Shown one piece after another: positions 8,975 through 17,923 of a stretch of 64,000 nucleotides of DNA (position 1 is its first letter; the number at the start of each line of letters is the position of its first letter). This stretch comes from Actinomycetales bacterium. GTDB taxonomy: Bacteria > Actinomycetota > Actinomycetes > S36-B12. A program made the translations under genes and the position numbers. Location of the stretch: contig JAGWXF010000008.1 of NCBI GenBank assembly GCA_018970025.1, forward strand, positions 1 to 64,000. The letters run 5' to 3'. The notes below the pieces were generated by a model, which searched no databases, was not told the origin of the DNA, and saw only the letters and a list, made by a program, of their open reading frames with translations.

Positions 8975-9946
8975 TCAGGGTCCTCGACCGATGTGCAGGG
9001 CGGGCTCACCGACCGCGTAGTTGTAGGCGTCGCGTAGGAATCCCATACGGGCCGGGCTGCTCGGCCCCGTCATCCGGGTGAGGGCCCTGCTGAGGGGGTG
9101 CGGGGAGAGTGCGATGGCCTCGTTGCGTTCGTGCAGCCGTTGCAGATCGGTGACCGTGGGCAGCCGGTCGGACTTGCTTCGATTGCAGGGACCATGTGCG
9201 ACGACCAGGTTCCAGATGCCGTTGAGGTTGGATCCCTTCCATGCCGGCTGCCGCATGGGCGCGTTCGGGCGCACAAGGTCGACGTGAACGGCGTCGTCCC
9301 ATTCGGTGACGGGGTCGAGGCAGTAGAAGCATCGGCCGTGCTGGAATCCGATGAGTGCCGGTCGGCTCCCGGCGACTGGGACGCGGCGCACGGGATGGAC
9401 CACGGTGAGGGAGTCGTCGCTGAGTGCGGCGCTGATCGTGACCAGGGATCGGCCGATCCCGGCATCGAATGCGGCTTCGACCAGGGACCAGTGAGCCTGG
9501 AGTTCCCCGTCGAGGGTGGTGGCTTCGGGGTCGGCGGCGACGTCGCGCAGGTGGGGGGTGAGGAGGACCAGGGATGTGCCGGCATCCTTTCGGATCTCGT
9601 AGAACTGGTGGGGCGCCTATGAGTCGCCGGGCAGGTTGTGGAACTTCTGCATGACCATCGCAGGCATGGATCGCGCGGAGGCGTCGATGAGCCGCTCGGT
9701 GGGATGACCGGACGCCAGCGTCTCGGCTGACTCGTGCGCCAGGACCGTGAGGTAGTCGGCCTGGCCGAGGTCGCCGTTGCCGCCGACCTGGGGAGCCGTG
9801 GCAGCGTGTTGCGCCATGGCCAGGGCATACGGCACGGCGAGGTCCTCGATCGCGGCGGCGTCACGACCTTGACGGGCGAGGTGCAGGAGGGCCTGGCCGA
9901 GGGCGAACTTGTACGTTCGGGTGTTGAGGTCCCACAGAATCGCCAT
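8975..9946 (-). pseudogene. HNH endonuclease gene with an in-frame amber codon
   Basis: A single frame of 324 codons interrupted only by TAG at 9619-9617 (codon 110). The first half begins MAILWDLNTRTYKFALGQAL. The second half continues in the same frame with APHQFYEIRKDAGTSLVLLT and contains a zinc-type HNH core: CFYC, then HVDLVRP, then NLVVAHGPCNRSKSDRLPT. The protein would be about 323 residues without the stop. Either a nonsense mutation has killed it or it needs amber readthrough. The mutation looks recent because both halves are otherwise open. Its last 25 or so codons are echoed at 11911-12009. Confidence 0.8.
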
Positions 9947-10020
9947 CCGCCAGGATGACCTGGGTGTCGGGTCCGCCAGGTAGATCTCCGCCCCGACATT
10001 GTGACTGGGAGGGCAGACAG

Positions 10021-10323
10021 ATGGGCAAGCTCGTCCGGGACCGGATCCCCGACATCATCCGAGCGGATGGGAGCGACCCGTTGATCCGGGTGCTCGACGA
10101 AGGCGACTACTTTCGGGCCCTGCTGGACAAACTGGTTGAGGAAGCGCAGGAGGCGAGGGAGTCCACCTCGGAGGGGTTGCTGGAGGAGCTGGCGGACGTG
10201 CGGGAGGTCTTGCTGGCGATCTGCGCGGCGCGGGACTGGACCGGTGAGGATGTCGATCGGCTAGCTGACCGGAAGCGTGCCCAGAGGGGCTCCTTCAGGG
10301 ATCGTCTATGGCTGGAGGAATGA
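10021..10323 (+). CDS. MazG-like nucleotide pyrophosphohydrolase
   Basis: A 100-residue all-alpha protein: MGKLVRDRIPDIIRADGS, then KLVEEAQEARE and LLEELADVREVLLAI, the acidic helices that bind Mg2+ in MazG/phosphoribosyl-ATP pyrophosphohydrolase-like proteins. These cleave NTPs or modified nucleotides to monophosphates. The ATG at 10021 follows TGGGAGGGCAGACAG. It is divergent from the broken HNH gene. In a defence island a nucleotide-depleting or housecleaning role is possible, but only the fold class is supported. Confidence 0.8.
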   Translation: MGKLVRDRIPDIIRADGSDPLIRVLDEGDYFRALLDKLVEEAQEARESTSEGLLEELADVREVLLAICAARDWTGEDVDRLADRKRAQRGSFRDRLWLEE

Positions 10324-10449
10324 GACGACTCCACCGATCTTGTTGGCACTGGTGCTGCTGCAGCTGCAGCATGCGGCAATGAGACTGGTGGGCACCTCCT
10401 CGATTAGCTGCATGTGTTGTAGCTGGGCCTGGGCTGTACTTGCCGCAGT

Positions 10450-11526
10450 TCAGGAGCATGAGAATTGCGAAATCTGTGCGGTCTCGGCGCGGTCGTTGTA
10501 GGTCTCAAATGTCAGGCGGGCTTTGTCCCCTGACCGCAATGACGGAACGGTGTCGTTGGTCCAATCGATGATTGTGCCGCTGCGGTCTTTGATGTTGAGC
10601 TCGACGTACAGACCGCTGGGGCAGCCATCACGGGCGATGACGTCCATGGTCCAGTAGCTGCACGAGTAGCAGTCACTGCCGCCGCCTCGGACCCACTTGT
10701 AGGCAATGCCGTCCTGTGCGAGGTCGTAGTCCTTCGGATACCAGGGCTTGCGTTCTGCAGCGGAGTTGATTCGTTCTGCGAGAGCATTGACTTCCTGAGC
10801 CTTGCCAAGGGCTTCCTCCTTGGCGGTCGTGAGTCCACAGGCATCGAGGCTGTCAACGAGATAAGTCCTCGTGGACAAGAGCTCGTCTGCCTTTCCTCCG
10901 GAGATCGCGTTAAGGGCTTTGACTGCGACCTTCTCAAGGGCGTCATCAAACTTCCCAACGTAGTCCTCGCTCACCCAGCGGACCTTGTCTCGGTACGCGT
11001 CGGCCTTGTAGGGATCGTCATCGAACTTCGACGCACTCTTCAGGGTCTTGGTTGCGGTCGAGTCGTACTTGCCGATTACGGCCTTGTAGTCCGAGCAAAT
11101 CTGCTGGGTAGTGATCTCGCTACCCCCAGTGATAGCCAGGTAGTCGGCGACTGTCGCGCTGGGACTCGGCGTGCTCGTTGCGCCAGAGCCGGGCGAGGGT
11201 GACGCGGTGGATGGTGAGCCTGCCCCATTGTTCCCGGCTGGCGGAGTAGGGCCCTGAATGATGCTGAGAACCACGCCGAGGATCAGAAGGGCCAGCCAGG
11301 CGGAGCTGATGACGATGGATGCGATCGCAAGGCCGTAACCCGATCGTGCTCGCTTGGCAGGCCTCAGCCCAACAAGGCCCAAGGCAAGCCCCACGATGGC
11401 CGTGATGCCACAAATGCCCAGCAGACTCAAGATGAAGGCCCAGATGACGGTAGCGGGAGTGCGACCGGGTGTAACCGGGTCTGTTGCGACTTCTTCAGGC
11501 GGCGCTGACTGCATGCCGTCGCTCAT
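10450..11526 (-). CDS. DUF4190-type membrane protein with exported C-terminal domain
   Basis: A 358-residue protein with two N-terminal membrane segments (about 29-55 and 67-90) enclosing the DUF4190-like motif GLVGLRPAKRARSGYGLAIA, a Thr/Ser/Pro/Gly linker (95-125), and an exported region of about 230 residues with paired Cys (GSDCYSCSYW, DACGL, FSCS). It ends with a beta-rich segment (GLYVELNIKDRSGTIIDW). It starts at ATG 11526. No enzyme motif is seen. Proteins of this plan are frequent in actinobacteria and usually of unknown function. Confidence 0.75.
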   Translation of the reverse strand: MSDGMQSAPPEEVATDPVTPGRTPATVIWAFILSLLGICGITAIVGLALGLVGLRPAKRARSGYGLAIASIVISSAWLALLILGVVLSIIQGPTPPAGNNGAGSPSTASPSPGSGATSTPSPSATVADYLAITGGSEITTQQICSDYKAVIGKYDSTATKTLKSASKFDDDPYKADAYRDKVRWVSEDYVGKFDDALEKVAVKALNAISGGKADELLSTRTYLVDSLDACGLTTAKEEALGKAQEVNALAERINSAAERKPWYPKDYDLAQDGIAYKWVRGGGSDCYSCSYWTMDVIARDGCPSGLYVELNIKDRSGTIIDWTNDTVPSLRSGDKARLTFETYNDRAETAQISQFSCS

Positions 11527-11910
11527 AGCGTGATTCCCCCGTTCTTTAGCACGCCGGGACCCACTTGGGTCTTGCTCAGGGGCAACTTGCCCTCTGGCAA
11601 ATCCCGTAGAGAGGTCTCCTGTTCACACATGAGTCTAGTCAGGAGTCCTACTGCTTGGGATGCCGAATCGCAAGTCTGGTTGGCGCCGATTCAGGCTCCA
11701 CCCGCTTGATCACAAAGCGCCGCATCCACACGTCTCAACGCCTAGCCTTTCGGGCACCTGACTACCGGACAGCCCAAGCTCGGTTGGCCCTTGCGCTGTT
11801 GCATCCGAGTCAGGAGGCGGCGAGGTTGCCGAGGTCCGGGCGCAGGCTGGGTGCCAGGCGGATGCGTCGCCTGGATTGGCTAGGCACTGGAGCACTGGTG
11901 ACGGCACCTA
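11527..11910. other. Intergenic region without a recognisable gene
   Basis: Less GC-rich than its surroundings to the eye. I see no open frame with recognisable content on either strand. It separates the DUF4190-type gene from an HNH gene fragment and probably holds the promoter of the former (- strand). Confidence 0.5.
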
Positions 11911-12009
11911 TCAGATGGGCAGCGCCGGTTCGCCGACCGCGTAGTTGTCGGCGTCGCGCAGGTATTCCATGCTCGCCGAGCGTGCGGTGCCGGTGACGTT
12001 GGAGCGTGG
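11911..12009 (-). pseudogene. 3' fragment of a second HNH endonuclease gene
   Basis: The - strand reads MEYLRDADNYAVGEPALPI and stop, clearly related to the end of the broken HNH protein at 8975 (MGFLRDAYNYAVGEPALHI). The DNA is similar over about 80 bp. No catalytic core remains. It is a remnant of a paralogous gene or of a partial duplication inside the island. Confidence 0.7.
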
Positions 12010-12117
12010 CGAACTTGGGGTGCTGAATTCTGAAGGCCGGTCCCCGCGATCGCTCGCGTGATAGTTTCTTGTGTGTACTTGATATCGCCGTGACAGGCGG
12101 TGTACGGGGGTGAATGA

Positions 12118-12405
12118 ATGGCAACCGAAGAAGCACGCAAGGAACTCGAAGAGTGGGTAGCCGACGCTATTCGAGACGGGTTCACGCTCGATTCCCAGGT
12201 TGGTGACACAGCCTTTATCAGTCGCAGGGTGCGCCTTTCTGGCGGCGCGGTCTTTGGCTACATCTTGCTCATCATCATCACGTTTCCCATAGGGCTGCTG
12301 TTCATCATTCCTTGGGTGAACGCATCGAAACGCGTTACTCGATTCCAGATCTTCATTGCTGACAACGGTGAGGTGCAGCAAATGGAACTTGGTAAGTCCC
12401 CCTAG
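12118..12405 (+). CDS. Small membrane protein
   Basis: A 95-residue protein: acidic amphipathic start (MATEEARKELEEWVADAIRD), then a hydrophobic segment of about 20-25 residues (GYILLIIITFPIGLLFIIPW) and a basic/polar tail. The start ATG 12118 is preceded by GGGGGTGAATG. No family recognised. AT content is visibly higher than in the core genes, fitting foreign origin with the island. Confidence 0.65.
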   Translation: MATEEARKELEEWVADAIRDGFTLDSQVGDTAFISRRVRLSGGAVFGYILLIIITFPIGLLFIIPWVNASKRVTRFQIFIADNGEVQQMELGKSP

Positions 12406-12559
12406 CGGGTCAGGCTCACCAGGTGTTCCTAAGCATCCTGCTCCACGGGAATTGCACCTCAGACTTGAGGGCCAACTGTCTGGAGTGATTAGCTCTCGCG
12501 CCGTTGCGGCTGCGGAATGAGCCGACGAGGTTCCCTGGCTCCAGTCGGAGCCAGGGGGC

Positions 12560-12730
12560 TCAACCGATGGGGATCAGATGGTCGACGGTGGCGTCACTGC
12601 CGTGCAGGTGCTTGCCGCAGTGCGGGCACGTCCACTGGTCGCGGTCGAGGATGTGGGGGCGCAGGGTACGCCAGGCGTGTTCGTATCCGTCTGCGGTGGT
12701 GTTGCGCTGCCTGGGTGTGTCCCTGCTTGG
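12560..12730 (-). pseudogene. Phage-type HNH endonuclease fragment
   Basis: The - strand encodes YEHAWRTLRPHILDRDQWTC, then PHCGKHLHG, then ATVDHLIPIG and a stop. This is the first half of a short HNH domain of the kind found next to phage terminases (zinc CxxC and DH present). The second half with the N and final H is absent. Upstream sequence to about 12960 looks coding in more than one frame and is probably frameshifted debris of the same or a neighbouring phage gene. Confidence 0.7.
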
Positions 12731-12967
12731 TCCCTGGGTGGGGCGGGGTGGGCTGGGCAGTGACCTCGGGGTGCGAGGGTGCCGCATTCCAGGGAGGGGA
12801 TGAGCATGTGCTGTAGCAGCAGTGACACGCGGACGTCGTCGAACTGGTTGGTGAAGATCGTGGTCGCCTTGGCGGTGGACGTCCCGGTGGTAGAGCGACA
12901 TGAGCGCAGGCGGGTAAGTGTTCGCTAGCATCGCGGTTAGCTCGAAAGGCGTTTGGGGGCGGGACAA

Positions 12968-13936
12968 GTGCTGACTGAGGAAGATGCCTCGCTAGAACTG
13001 GGTCGCCTAATTGAGGTCGATCCGAGGCTGGTGTGGCCTCATGAGGCACATGACTTCACGCCCTGGCTTCTGGACAATGCCGATGTGCTGGGCAGGGCCC
13101 TGGGGATGGACCTGGCGCTGGAGCGGGCGGAGCACCGAGTTGGTGGCTTTGCCCTTGATCTCCTTGGCGTTGACGAGATGTCCGGCGAGTCCGTGATCGT
13201 GGAGAACCAGCTTGCGCAGTCCGATCATGGGCACCTGGGTCAGATACTGACGTACGCGGGTGGCACCGATCCCGTCAACGTGGTGTGGGTCGCGTTGCAG
13301 TTTCGTGACGAGCATCGCGCCGCGCTCGAATGGTTGAATAGCAGGACTGACGAGGGAACGCGGTTCTTTGCTGTTCGCGTGTCGGTCGTAAGGATCGGGG
13401 ATTCGCCGCCTGCACCCCTGTTTGAGGTGGTGGTCCAGCCGAACGACTGGGGCAAGTCTGTCCGGGCTCCGTCGCTGGTCGCCAGCGAGCGCGGGGAGAT
13501 GTATCGGGAGTTCTGGGCTCAGTGGTTGGCGCGTGTTCGGGCTCAGGAGCCGGGGTGGACGAACGCACGCAAGGCGCCGGCGGCTAACTGGATGGCGATG
13601 TCGACAGGGGTGTCATCCGTCCAATACGGCGTCGCCTTCACAAGGCGTGGGCTCACGTGCGAGATCTACCTCGGTAGCCCCATGCCGGAGGTCAATGAGC
13701 GTCGCTACCAGGCAGCCTTGGGCAGGAGGGCTGAGCTAGAGGACGCATTCGGGGGCGCGTTGGCGTGGGAGGAACTCCCGGAAAGGAAGGCCAGCAGGAT
13801 TCTCGCCAGGGGGCAGGGAGGAATAGATCTCACGGATGACTGGCCCGAGTACCTGGACTGGTTCATGCGGACCCACTCCCGGCTCCGCCTGGCGGTCGTA
13901 GCGGTGGGCGGAATGGCGGCGCTCGTCGATGGATAG
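12968..13936 (+). CDS. DUF4268-domain protein with nuclease-like N-terminus
   Basis: A 322-residue protein. The N-terminal half resembles a PD-(D/E)XK nuclease fold (ALDLLGVDEMSGESVIVENQ followed by LAQSDHGHLGQILTYAGG), and the C-terminal half matches the DUF4268 type (EFWAQWLARV, then AFTRRGLTCEIYLG, then ERRYQAALGRRAELEDAFG). Such proteins are seen in restriction and defence loci. GTG 12968 is preferred because GGGGCGGGACAA lies immediately upstream; an upstream TTG (12953) is also in frame. It is 21 bp from the Mrr-like gene and probably in one operon with it. Confidence 0.75.
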   Translation: MLTEEDASLELGRLIEVDPRLVWPHEAHDFTPWLLDNADVLGRALGMDLALERAEHRVGGFALDLLGVDEMSGESVIVENQLAQSDHGHLGQILTYAGGTDPVNVVWVALQFRDEHRAALEWLNSRTDEGTRFFAVRVSVVRIGDSPPAPLFEVVVQPNDWGKSVRAPSLVASERGEMYREFWAQWLARVRAQEPGWTNARKAPAANWMAMSTGVSSVQYGVAFTRRGLTCEIYLGSPMPEVNERRYQAALGRRAELEDAFGGALAWEELPERKASRILARGQGGIDLTDDWPEYLDWFMRTHSRLRLAVVAVGGMAALVDG

Positions 13937-13957
13937 AGGACGAACAGGGGTGAGTCG

Positions 13958-14893
13958 GTGATCCCCGACTATCAGTCGCTGATGCGCCCGGTGCTGGAGT
14001 CGCTGTCCGACGGGCAAGTGTGGTCAGCGAGCGCCTTGCGTGACGTGATCGCCGAGCGGGAGCACCTGTCCACCGAGGAGCGACTTCAGCGCACGGCGAG
14101 CGGCGCGCGGCTGTTCGATGGTCGCGTTCACTGGGCGATCACGTACCTGGGCCAGGCACTGGCTCTGTTGCGGGTAGGCCGGGGAAAGGTGCAAATCACG
14201 GACCGAGGCCGAGAGCTCCTGGCGGACATGTCGGGGCGCATCACGGTTCGGGACTTGCGTCAGTACCCTGAGTTCCTGGAGTTCATGGATCGAGCGAGGG
14301 CGTCGGGTCGCAGAGTCGCGGAGGCCACGGAGGACGATCAGAAGTTGGGCGCCGCTGCTGCTATCGAGGACGTTGTGGATCCCCAGGAGCAGATCAGCCT
14401 TGCGGTGAGCGAGATTGAGGCTGCTGTCGCGGCGGAGTTGGTCGACCGGATCAAGGCAGCGCCGCCGTCGTTCCTTGAGCGGGTCATCTTGGACTTAATG
14501 CTGGCGATGGGGTACGGGGCGACGGTCGACAGCGCCGAGCACATCGGTGGTCCTCGGGATGAGGGATTCGACGGGGTGATCCACCAGGACGCCCTTGGCC
14601 TGGAGCGCGTATACCTGCAGGCCAAGCGGTACGACGACAAGCCGGTGGGCAGGCCGGAGGTGCAGGCGTTTGCTGGCGCGTTGCAGGGCGCAGGGGCGAG
14701 CCGGGGGGTCTTCATCACCACGAGCCGGTTCACTGCCGACGCGCGAGACTTCGCGCGGCGGCTGCCGGCGCGGGTGGTGCTGATCGACGGGGTGGAGCTC
14801 GGAGGGCTGCTGGTGAAGTACCGGGTGGGGACGCAGGCGAAGGAGACCTTTCAGATCGTGGCGGTGGACGAGGACTTTTTCGAGGGACTGTGA
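13958..14893 (+). CDS. Mrr-type restriction endonuclease
   Basis: A 311-residue protein: winged-helix N-terminus of the Mrr_N type (about 1-90; VHWAITYLGQALALLRVGRG), a helical linker, then an Mrr catalytic domain (about 170-290) with DEGFDGVIH, the YLQAKRY strand supplying Gln and Lys, and GVFITTSRFTADARDFA. Mrr enzymes cut DNA carrying foreign methylation (type IV restriction). The GTG at 13958 follows GGGGTGAGTCG. With the DUF4268 gene upstream it forms a two-gene defence unit, complete as far as the sequence shows. Confidence 0.9.
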   Translation: MIPDYQSLMRPVLESLSDGQVWSASALRDVIAEREHLSTEERLQRTASGARLFDGRVHWAITYLGQALALLRVGRGKVQITDRGRELLADMSGRITVRDLRQYPEFLEFMDRARASGRRVAEATEDDQKLGAAAAIEDVVDPQEQISLAVSEIEAAVAAELVDRIKAAPPSFLERVILDLMLAMGYGATVDSAEHIGGPRDEGFDGVIHQDALGLERVYLQAKRYDDKPVGRPEVQAFAGALQGAGASRGVFITTSRFTADARDFARRLPARVVLIDGVELGGLLVKYRVGTQAKETFQIVAVDEDFFEGL

Positions 14894-15006
14894 AGCTGGG
14901 GCCACGAGCAGGTCTGTAGCAGTCAGTCACCTGCTGGGAGCGATGTCAGTGGTTCGCGGCAGCATGCCATTGCGGGGGAAGTGCCTCTGCGAGAGGGGTG
15001 TGCATC

Positions 15007-15240
15007 ATGAAGGTGATCGGGATCCTGCTGCTGGTGGTAGCGGCGGTGTTCGGGGTGTTGTTCTTGTCGGAGGGTTCCAGGTATCTGGATCTTCAGTCGG
15101 ACGGGAATCCGTTCTCGTCGATGGTGGCGAACTCGGCGATGTACTGCCTGGGGATCGCCTGCACGGCGGGGCTCTCCGGTCTGGGGCTCGTGATCGCCCC
15201 GTCCCGTCATCACGCTCATCAGATGGCGCCGAGCGCCTGA
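15007..15240 (+). CDS. Two-span small membrane protein
   Basis: A 77-residue protein with hydrophobic segments at the start (VIGILLLVVAAVFGVLFL) and near the end (MYCLGIACTAGLSGLGLVIA). ATG 15007 lies 9 nt after GAGAGGGG. Unknown function. It sits in the defence island between the Mrr gene and a strong bidirectional terminator. Confidence 0.6.
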   Translation: MKVIGILLLVVAAVFGVLFLSEGSRYLDLQSDGNPFSSMVANSAMYCLGIACTAGLSGLGLVIAPSRHHAHQMAPSA

Positions 15241-15246
15241 GCAGGT

Positions 15247-15291
15247 GGCTCTGCCATCGAGGCCCCGAGCTGGGGTCTCGATGGCAGAGCC
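15247..15291. terminator. Bidirectional terminator hairpin
   Basis: GGCTCTGCCATCGAG and its exact reverse complement (15-bp arms) enclose a second inner stem CCCC/GGGG, giving a stem of about 20 bp. It lies between two convergent genes (ends 15240 and 15314), just where a shared terminator is expected. Confidence 0.85.
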
Positions 15292-15313
15292 GTTGGCTGG
15301 TCGTCTCGGCCGC

Positions 15314-17923
15314 CTACAGCGCGTGTGCGGGCGGCTCAGGCACGGTGCGGTCCCATAGCCCGAACTTGTGTGCGTCAGGCTCCCGTGGCGCGATGCCGAG
15401 GTAGTCCAGGCTGGCGCGCTCGAAGAGCCGGAACTGCCAGATGGCCTCGTTCATGTGTGCGGGGTGGAAGACACCGACGTCCGCAAGCTTGTGGAAGTCC
15501 TGCAGGGTTAGGCCGGTGACTCGCTCGAAGAGCTGCGTGTCCAGCGACGTGATGACGTCAACCAGGGCCTGCTCGCGGTAGTCGGTTAGGTACATGAACA
15601 CGGGCACGGTCTGCACGAACTTCAGCAGCTTGGAACGCAGGGTGTTCACCTGGTCGCGCTTGGCCTTCCGTGCTGCTGTCACTTCGGGGTCTTCTGGTTC
15701 GCTGTCTCCGCCGCTGCCCTTGGACTTCTTGGCCTCGCGGAGCTTCTTGGAGTGGGCGATGATCCTGGTGGCGTCCTGGGTGAGGTTGCGGAAGTCCTCC
15801 ATCTGCTCCAGCCTGGCGACGAGGTCGGTGTCGGCGAGCAGCTTGGTCAGCACAGCCTCGGACAGGTCGATCAGGCGCGGGCTGCCCCAACGCTTGGCGA
15901 GCATGGCGGCGCCGGCGCCGATGGTGCCCCAGTCCATGACGGCGTTCACGTCTACCGGGTCCATCCGGCCGCCGTCGAACGCGAAGATGGGCAGATACTC
16001 GATGAGCTCGCCGATGACCTCGGCGGGCGCGGTCTTGCTTGAGCCGCCTGCGAGCTTGGTGCCGTACTGGTAGATCAGCGTCAGTGCCCGGTTGGGGTCG
16101 AAGTCGAAGACGAAGCAGGTGTCCTTGTTGACGGTGCGCGTGCCGTCTTCGTTTCTCGTCACCCAGGGCGACTGGACGCGGAACGCCGCCTGGAAGTAGC
16201 TCTCGGGTGACTTCAGGGAGCGCAGGATGAGGATCGCGCCCCATTGAGGGATGGTCACCCCGGTCATGAGCTTGCCGACGGACAGGGTGATGGTCTGCTT
16301 GCCGAGCTTGGCGGCCTTGGCGAGCATCTCGTCGACCGGTCCCTTGGCCTCTGCGCCCATCTTGGCGCTGTTGCCGGCCGCTACGTGGACGAGGTAGTCG
16401 CGGAAGTAGGGGTGTGCCTCTAGGGCTGCCTTCATCGCGTGCGCGGACGCGACGGTCGGCAGGAACCACACCGCGTGCTGGACTGCGTCGGCGAATCGCT
16501 CGTCGGCGTAGGGGAACGGGGGCTTGAAGTTGTTGAGGAGCTTCTCCGTCGCTGTCTGCGACAGGCGGCCGCGCAGCATGTTCAGGAACTCTTTGACACG
16601 CTCTTCGTCGGTGAAGTGGTACTCGGTGCCTACTTTCCTGGCCTCGAAGAAGCCGGAGAGGTCGAAGAGGCCATCGGCGCCCTGGTCGATCTCCATGGAC
16701 GCGACCTCGGACAGGGCGTACGTGAACATCTGCATCTGCGGAAGCTCGCGGTAGGGGTTGCGGTCCGGGTCGCGGCCAGGGTCGGCTGTCCACTGCTCCT
16801 TGGCGTACTGCTCGTCCGGGTAGGTCCAGTTGTAGATGGCGTCTTCGTTGAACTCGCCCTCGGTCAGGGCCCTGAACGGGGTCCCGGATAGGTAGAGGTA
16901 GTGCTTGCTCGAAAGGGCGAGCTGGGCAGCGTCGAGGTCCGCGTCGAGCCCGTCGGAGGGGACCCCGGAGTACAGGCGGGGTGTGCCGGCCTCGACAAGG
17001 TCGATGATCTCGTCAGCGTGCTCAGCATCGGCTTCGACGGCCTTGTGCTCGGCCTCGGCCGTCTGGGCGGCCGACGTGGTGGGGCTGGTGACTTCCTTCG
17101 CCGCCCCCTGCCAGGCACCGAAGTGGTACTCGTCGAGGACGATGCAGTCCCAGTCGATGAGGTGCAGGTCGACGTTGTGGTCCTTCACGTCCCCGTCGGC
17201 GTTGGTGCCGAGCAGGTCCTGGAACGACGCGAACCACGCCACGGGGTTGGGCGTGCTCGGATCGACCGGGTGGTCGCGGTCGGCGAAGATCCAGTCGGCG
17301 AAGTCCACGTGGGTGACAAGGTCGTCCCGCCACGAGTTGCGCACCGCTGGCTTGTAGGTGAGGACCAGGACACGCTTCCAGCCCATCCGCCGCGCGAGCT
17401 GATAGGCGGTGATGGTCTTGCCGAAGCGCATCTTGGCGTTCCACAGGAACCGCGGCGGGTGCGGATCCTGCGCGTGTTCGAGGAAGTAGCGCGCGGTCTG
17501 CTCGACGGCCGCGACCTGCTCAGGCCGCAGGGCGAAGTCCGCGGTGCGACCCGGGTCGTAGGGCCGCCCGGCGCGCACTGCTGCGATGGCGGCGCGGATC
17601 TCGTCGAGGGTGGCCTCGACGACCTCCTGCTTGCGCTGCACCCCGGCATCGTCGAGCACCCGGTGGACGTCGTGGTCGCTGAACGCGGAACCGCCTTCCT
17701 TGACCGCGGGCTCGTCCAGGTGGACGACGATGCCGTCGCCTTCGGGGTAGACGGTGCCGGTCTGCTCCTTGATGCGCACGCGAGGGTCGGGTCGGCCGGT
17801 GTAGCCGATCTTGTAGCGGCCGCGCCCAGTGATAGTGGTGGACCCTGCGGTGCGGGTCCACTCCGTGTCATAGCCGGGGGCGCTGTAGACGTAGATGCGC
17901 CCAGCAGGCTTGACCTTGCTCAC
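15314..17923 (-). CDS. DEAD/DEAH helicase with GIY-YIG/T5orf172-like N-terminus (restriction subunit)
   Basis: An 869-residue protein. Residues 8-60 look like a small GIY-YIG-type nuclease region (RIYVYSAPGYD, then GRYKIGYTGRPDPRVRIKEQ). A superfamily-2 helicase follows, with Walker A in WNAKMRFGKT (161-170), the DEYH box (264-267) and the SGTPF motif III near residue 345, and then a long helical C-terminus. The start overlaps the stop of the Eco57I-like methylase (ATGA), so translation is coupled. It is most likely the restriction and translocation subunit of the three-gene system. Confidence 0.85.
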   Translation of the reverse strand: MSKVKPAGRIYVYSAPGYDTEWTRTAGSTTITGRGRYKIGYTGRPDPRVRIKEQTGTVYPEGDGIVVHLDEPAVKEGGSAFSDHDVHRVLDDAGVQRKQEVVEATLDEIRAAIAAVRAGRPYDPGRTADFALRPEQVAAVEQTARYFLEHAQDPHPPRFLWNAKMRFGKTITAYQLARRMGWKRVLVLTYKPAVRNSWRDDLVTHVDFADWIFADRDHPVDPSTPNPVAWFASFQDLLGTNADGDVKDHNVDLHLIDWDCIVLDEYHFGAWQGAAKEVTSPTTSAAQTAEAEHKAVEADAEHADEIIDLVEAGTPRLYSGVPSDGLDADLDAAQLALSSKHYLYLSGTPFRALTEGEFNEDAIYNWTYPDEQYAKEQWTADPGRDPDRNPYRELPQMQMFTYALSEVASMEIDQGADGLFDLSGFFEARKVGTEYHFTDEERVKEFLNMLRGRLSQTATEKLLNNFKPPFPYADERFADAVQHAVWFLPTVASAHAMKAALEAHPYFRDYLVHVAAGNSAKMGAEAKGPVDEMLAKAAKLGKQTITLSVGKLMTGVTIPQWGAILILRSLKSPESYFQAAFRVQSPWVTRNEDGTRTVNKDTCFVFDFDPNRALTLIYQYGTKLAGGSSKTAPAEVIGELIEYLPIFAFDGGRMDPVDVNAVMDWGTIGAGAAMLAKRWGSPRLIDLSEAVLTKLLADTDLVARLEQMEDFRNLTQDATRIIAHSKKLREAKKSKGSGGDSEPEDPEVTAARKAKRDQVNTLRSKLLKFVQTVPVFMYLTDYREQALVDVITSLDTQLFERVTGLTLQDFHKLADVGVFHPAHMNEAIWQFRLFERASLDYLGIAPREPDAHKFGLWDRTVPEPPAHAL

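Noticed and set aside
9070-9999. A 309-codon open frame antisense to the MazG side and over the HNH gene
   Set aside because: Ser/Thr/Pro/Arg-rich composition typical of a shifted frame of GC-rich DNA. The HNH motifs lie in the other frame.
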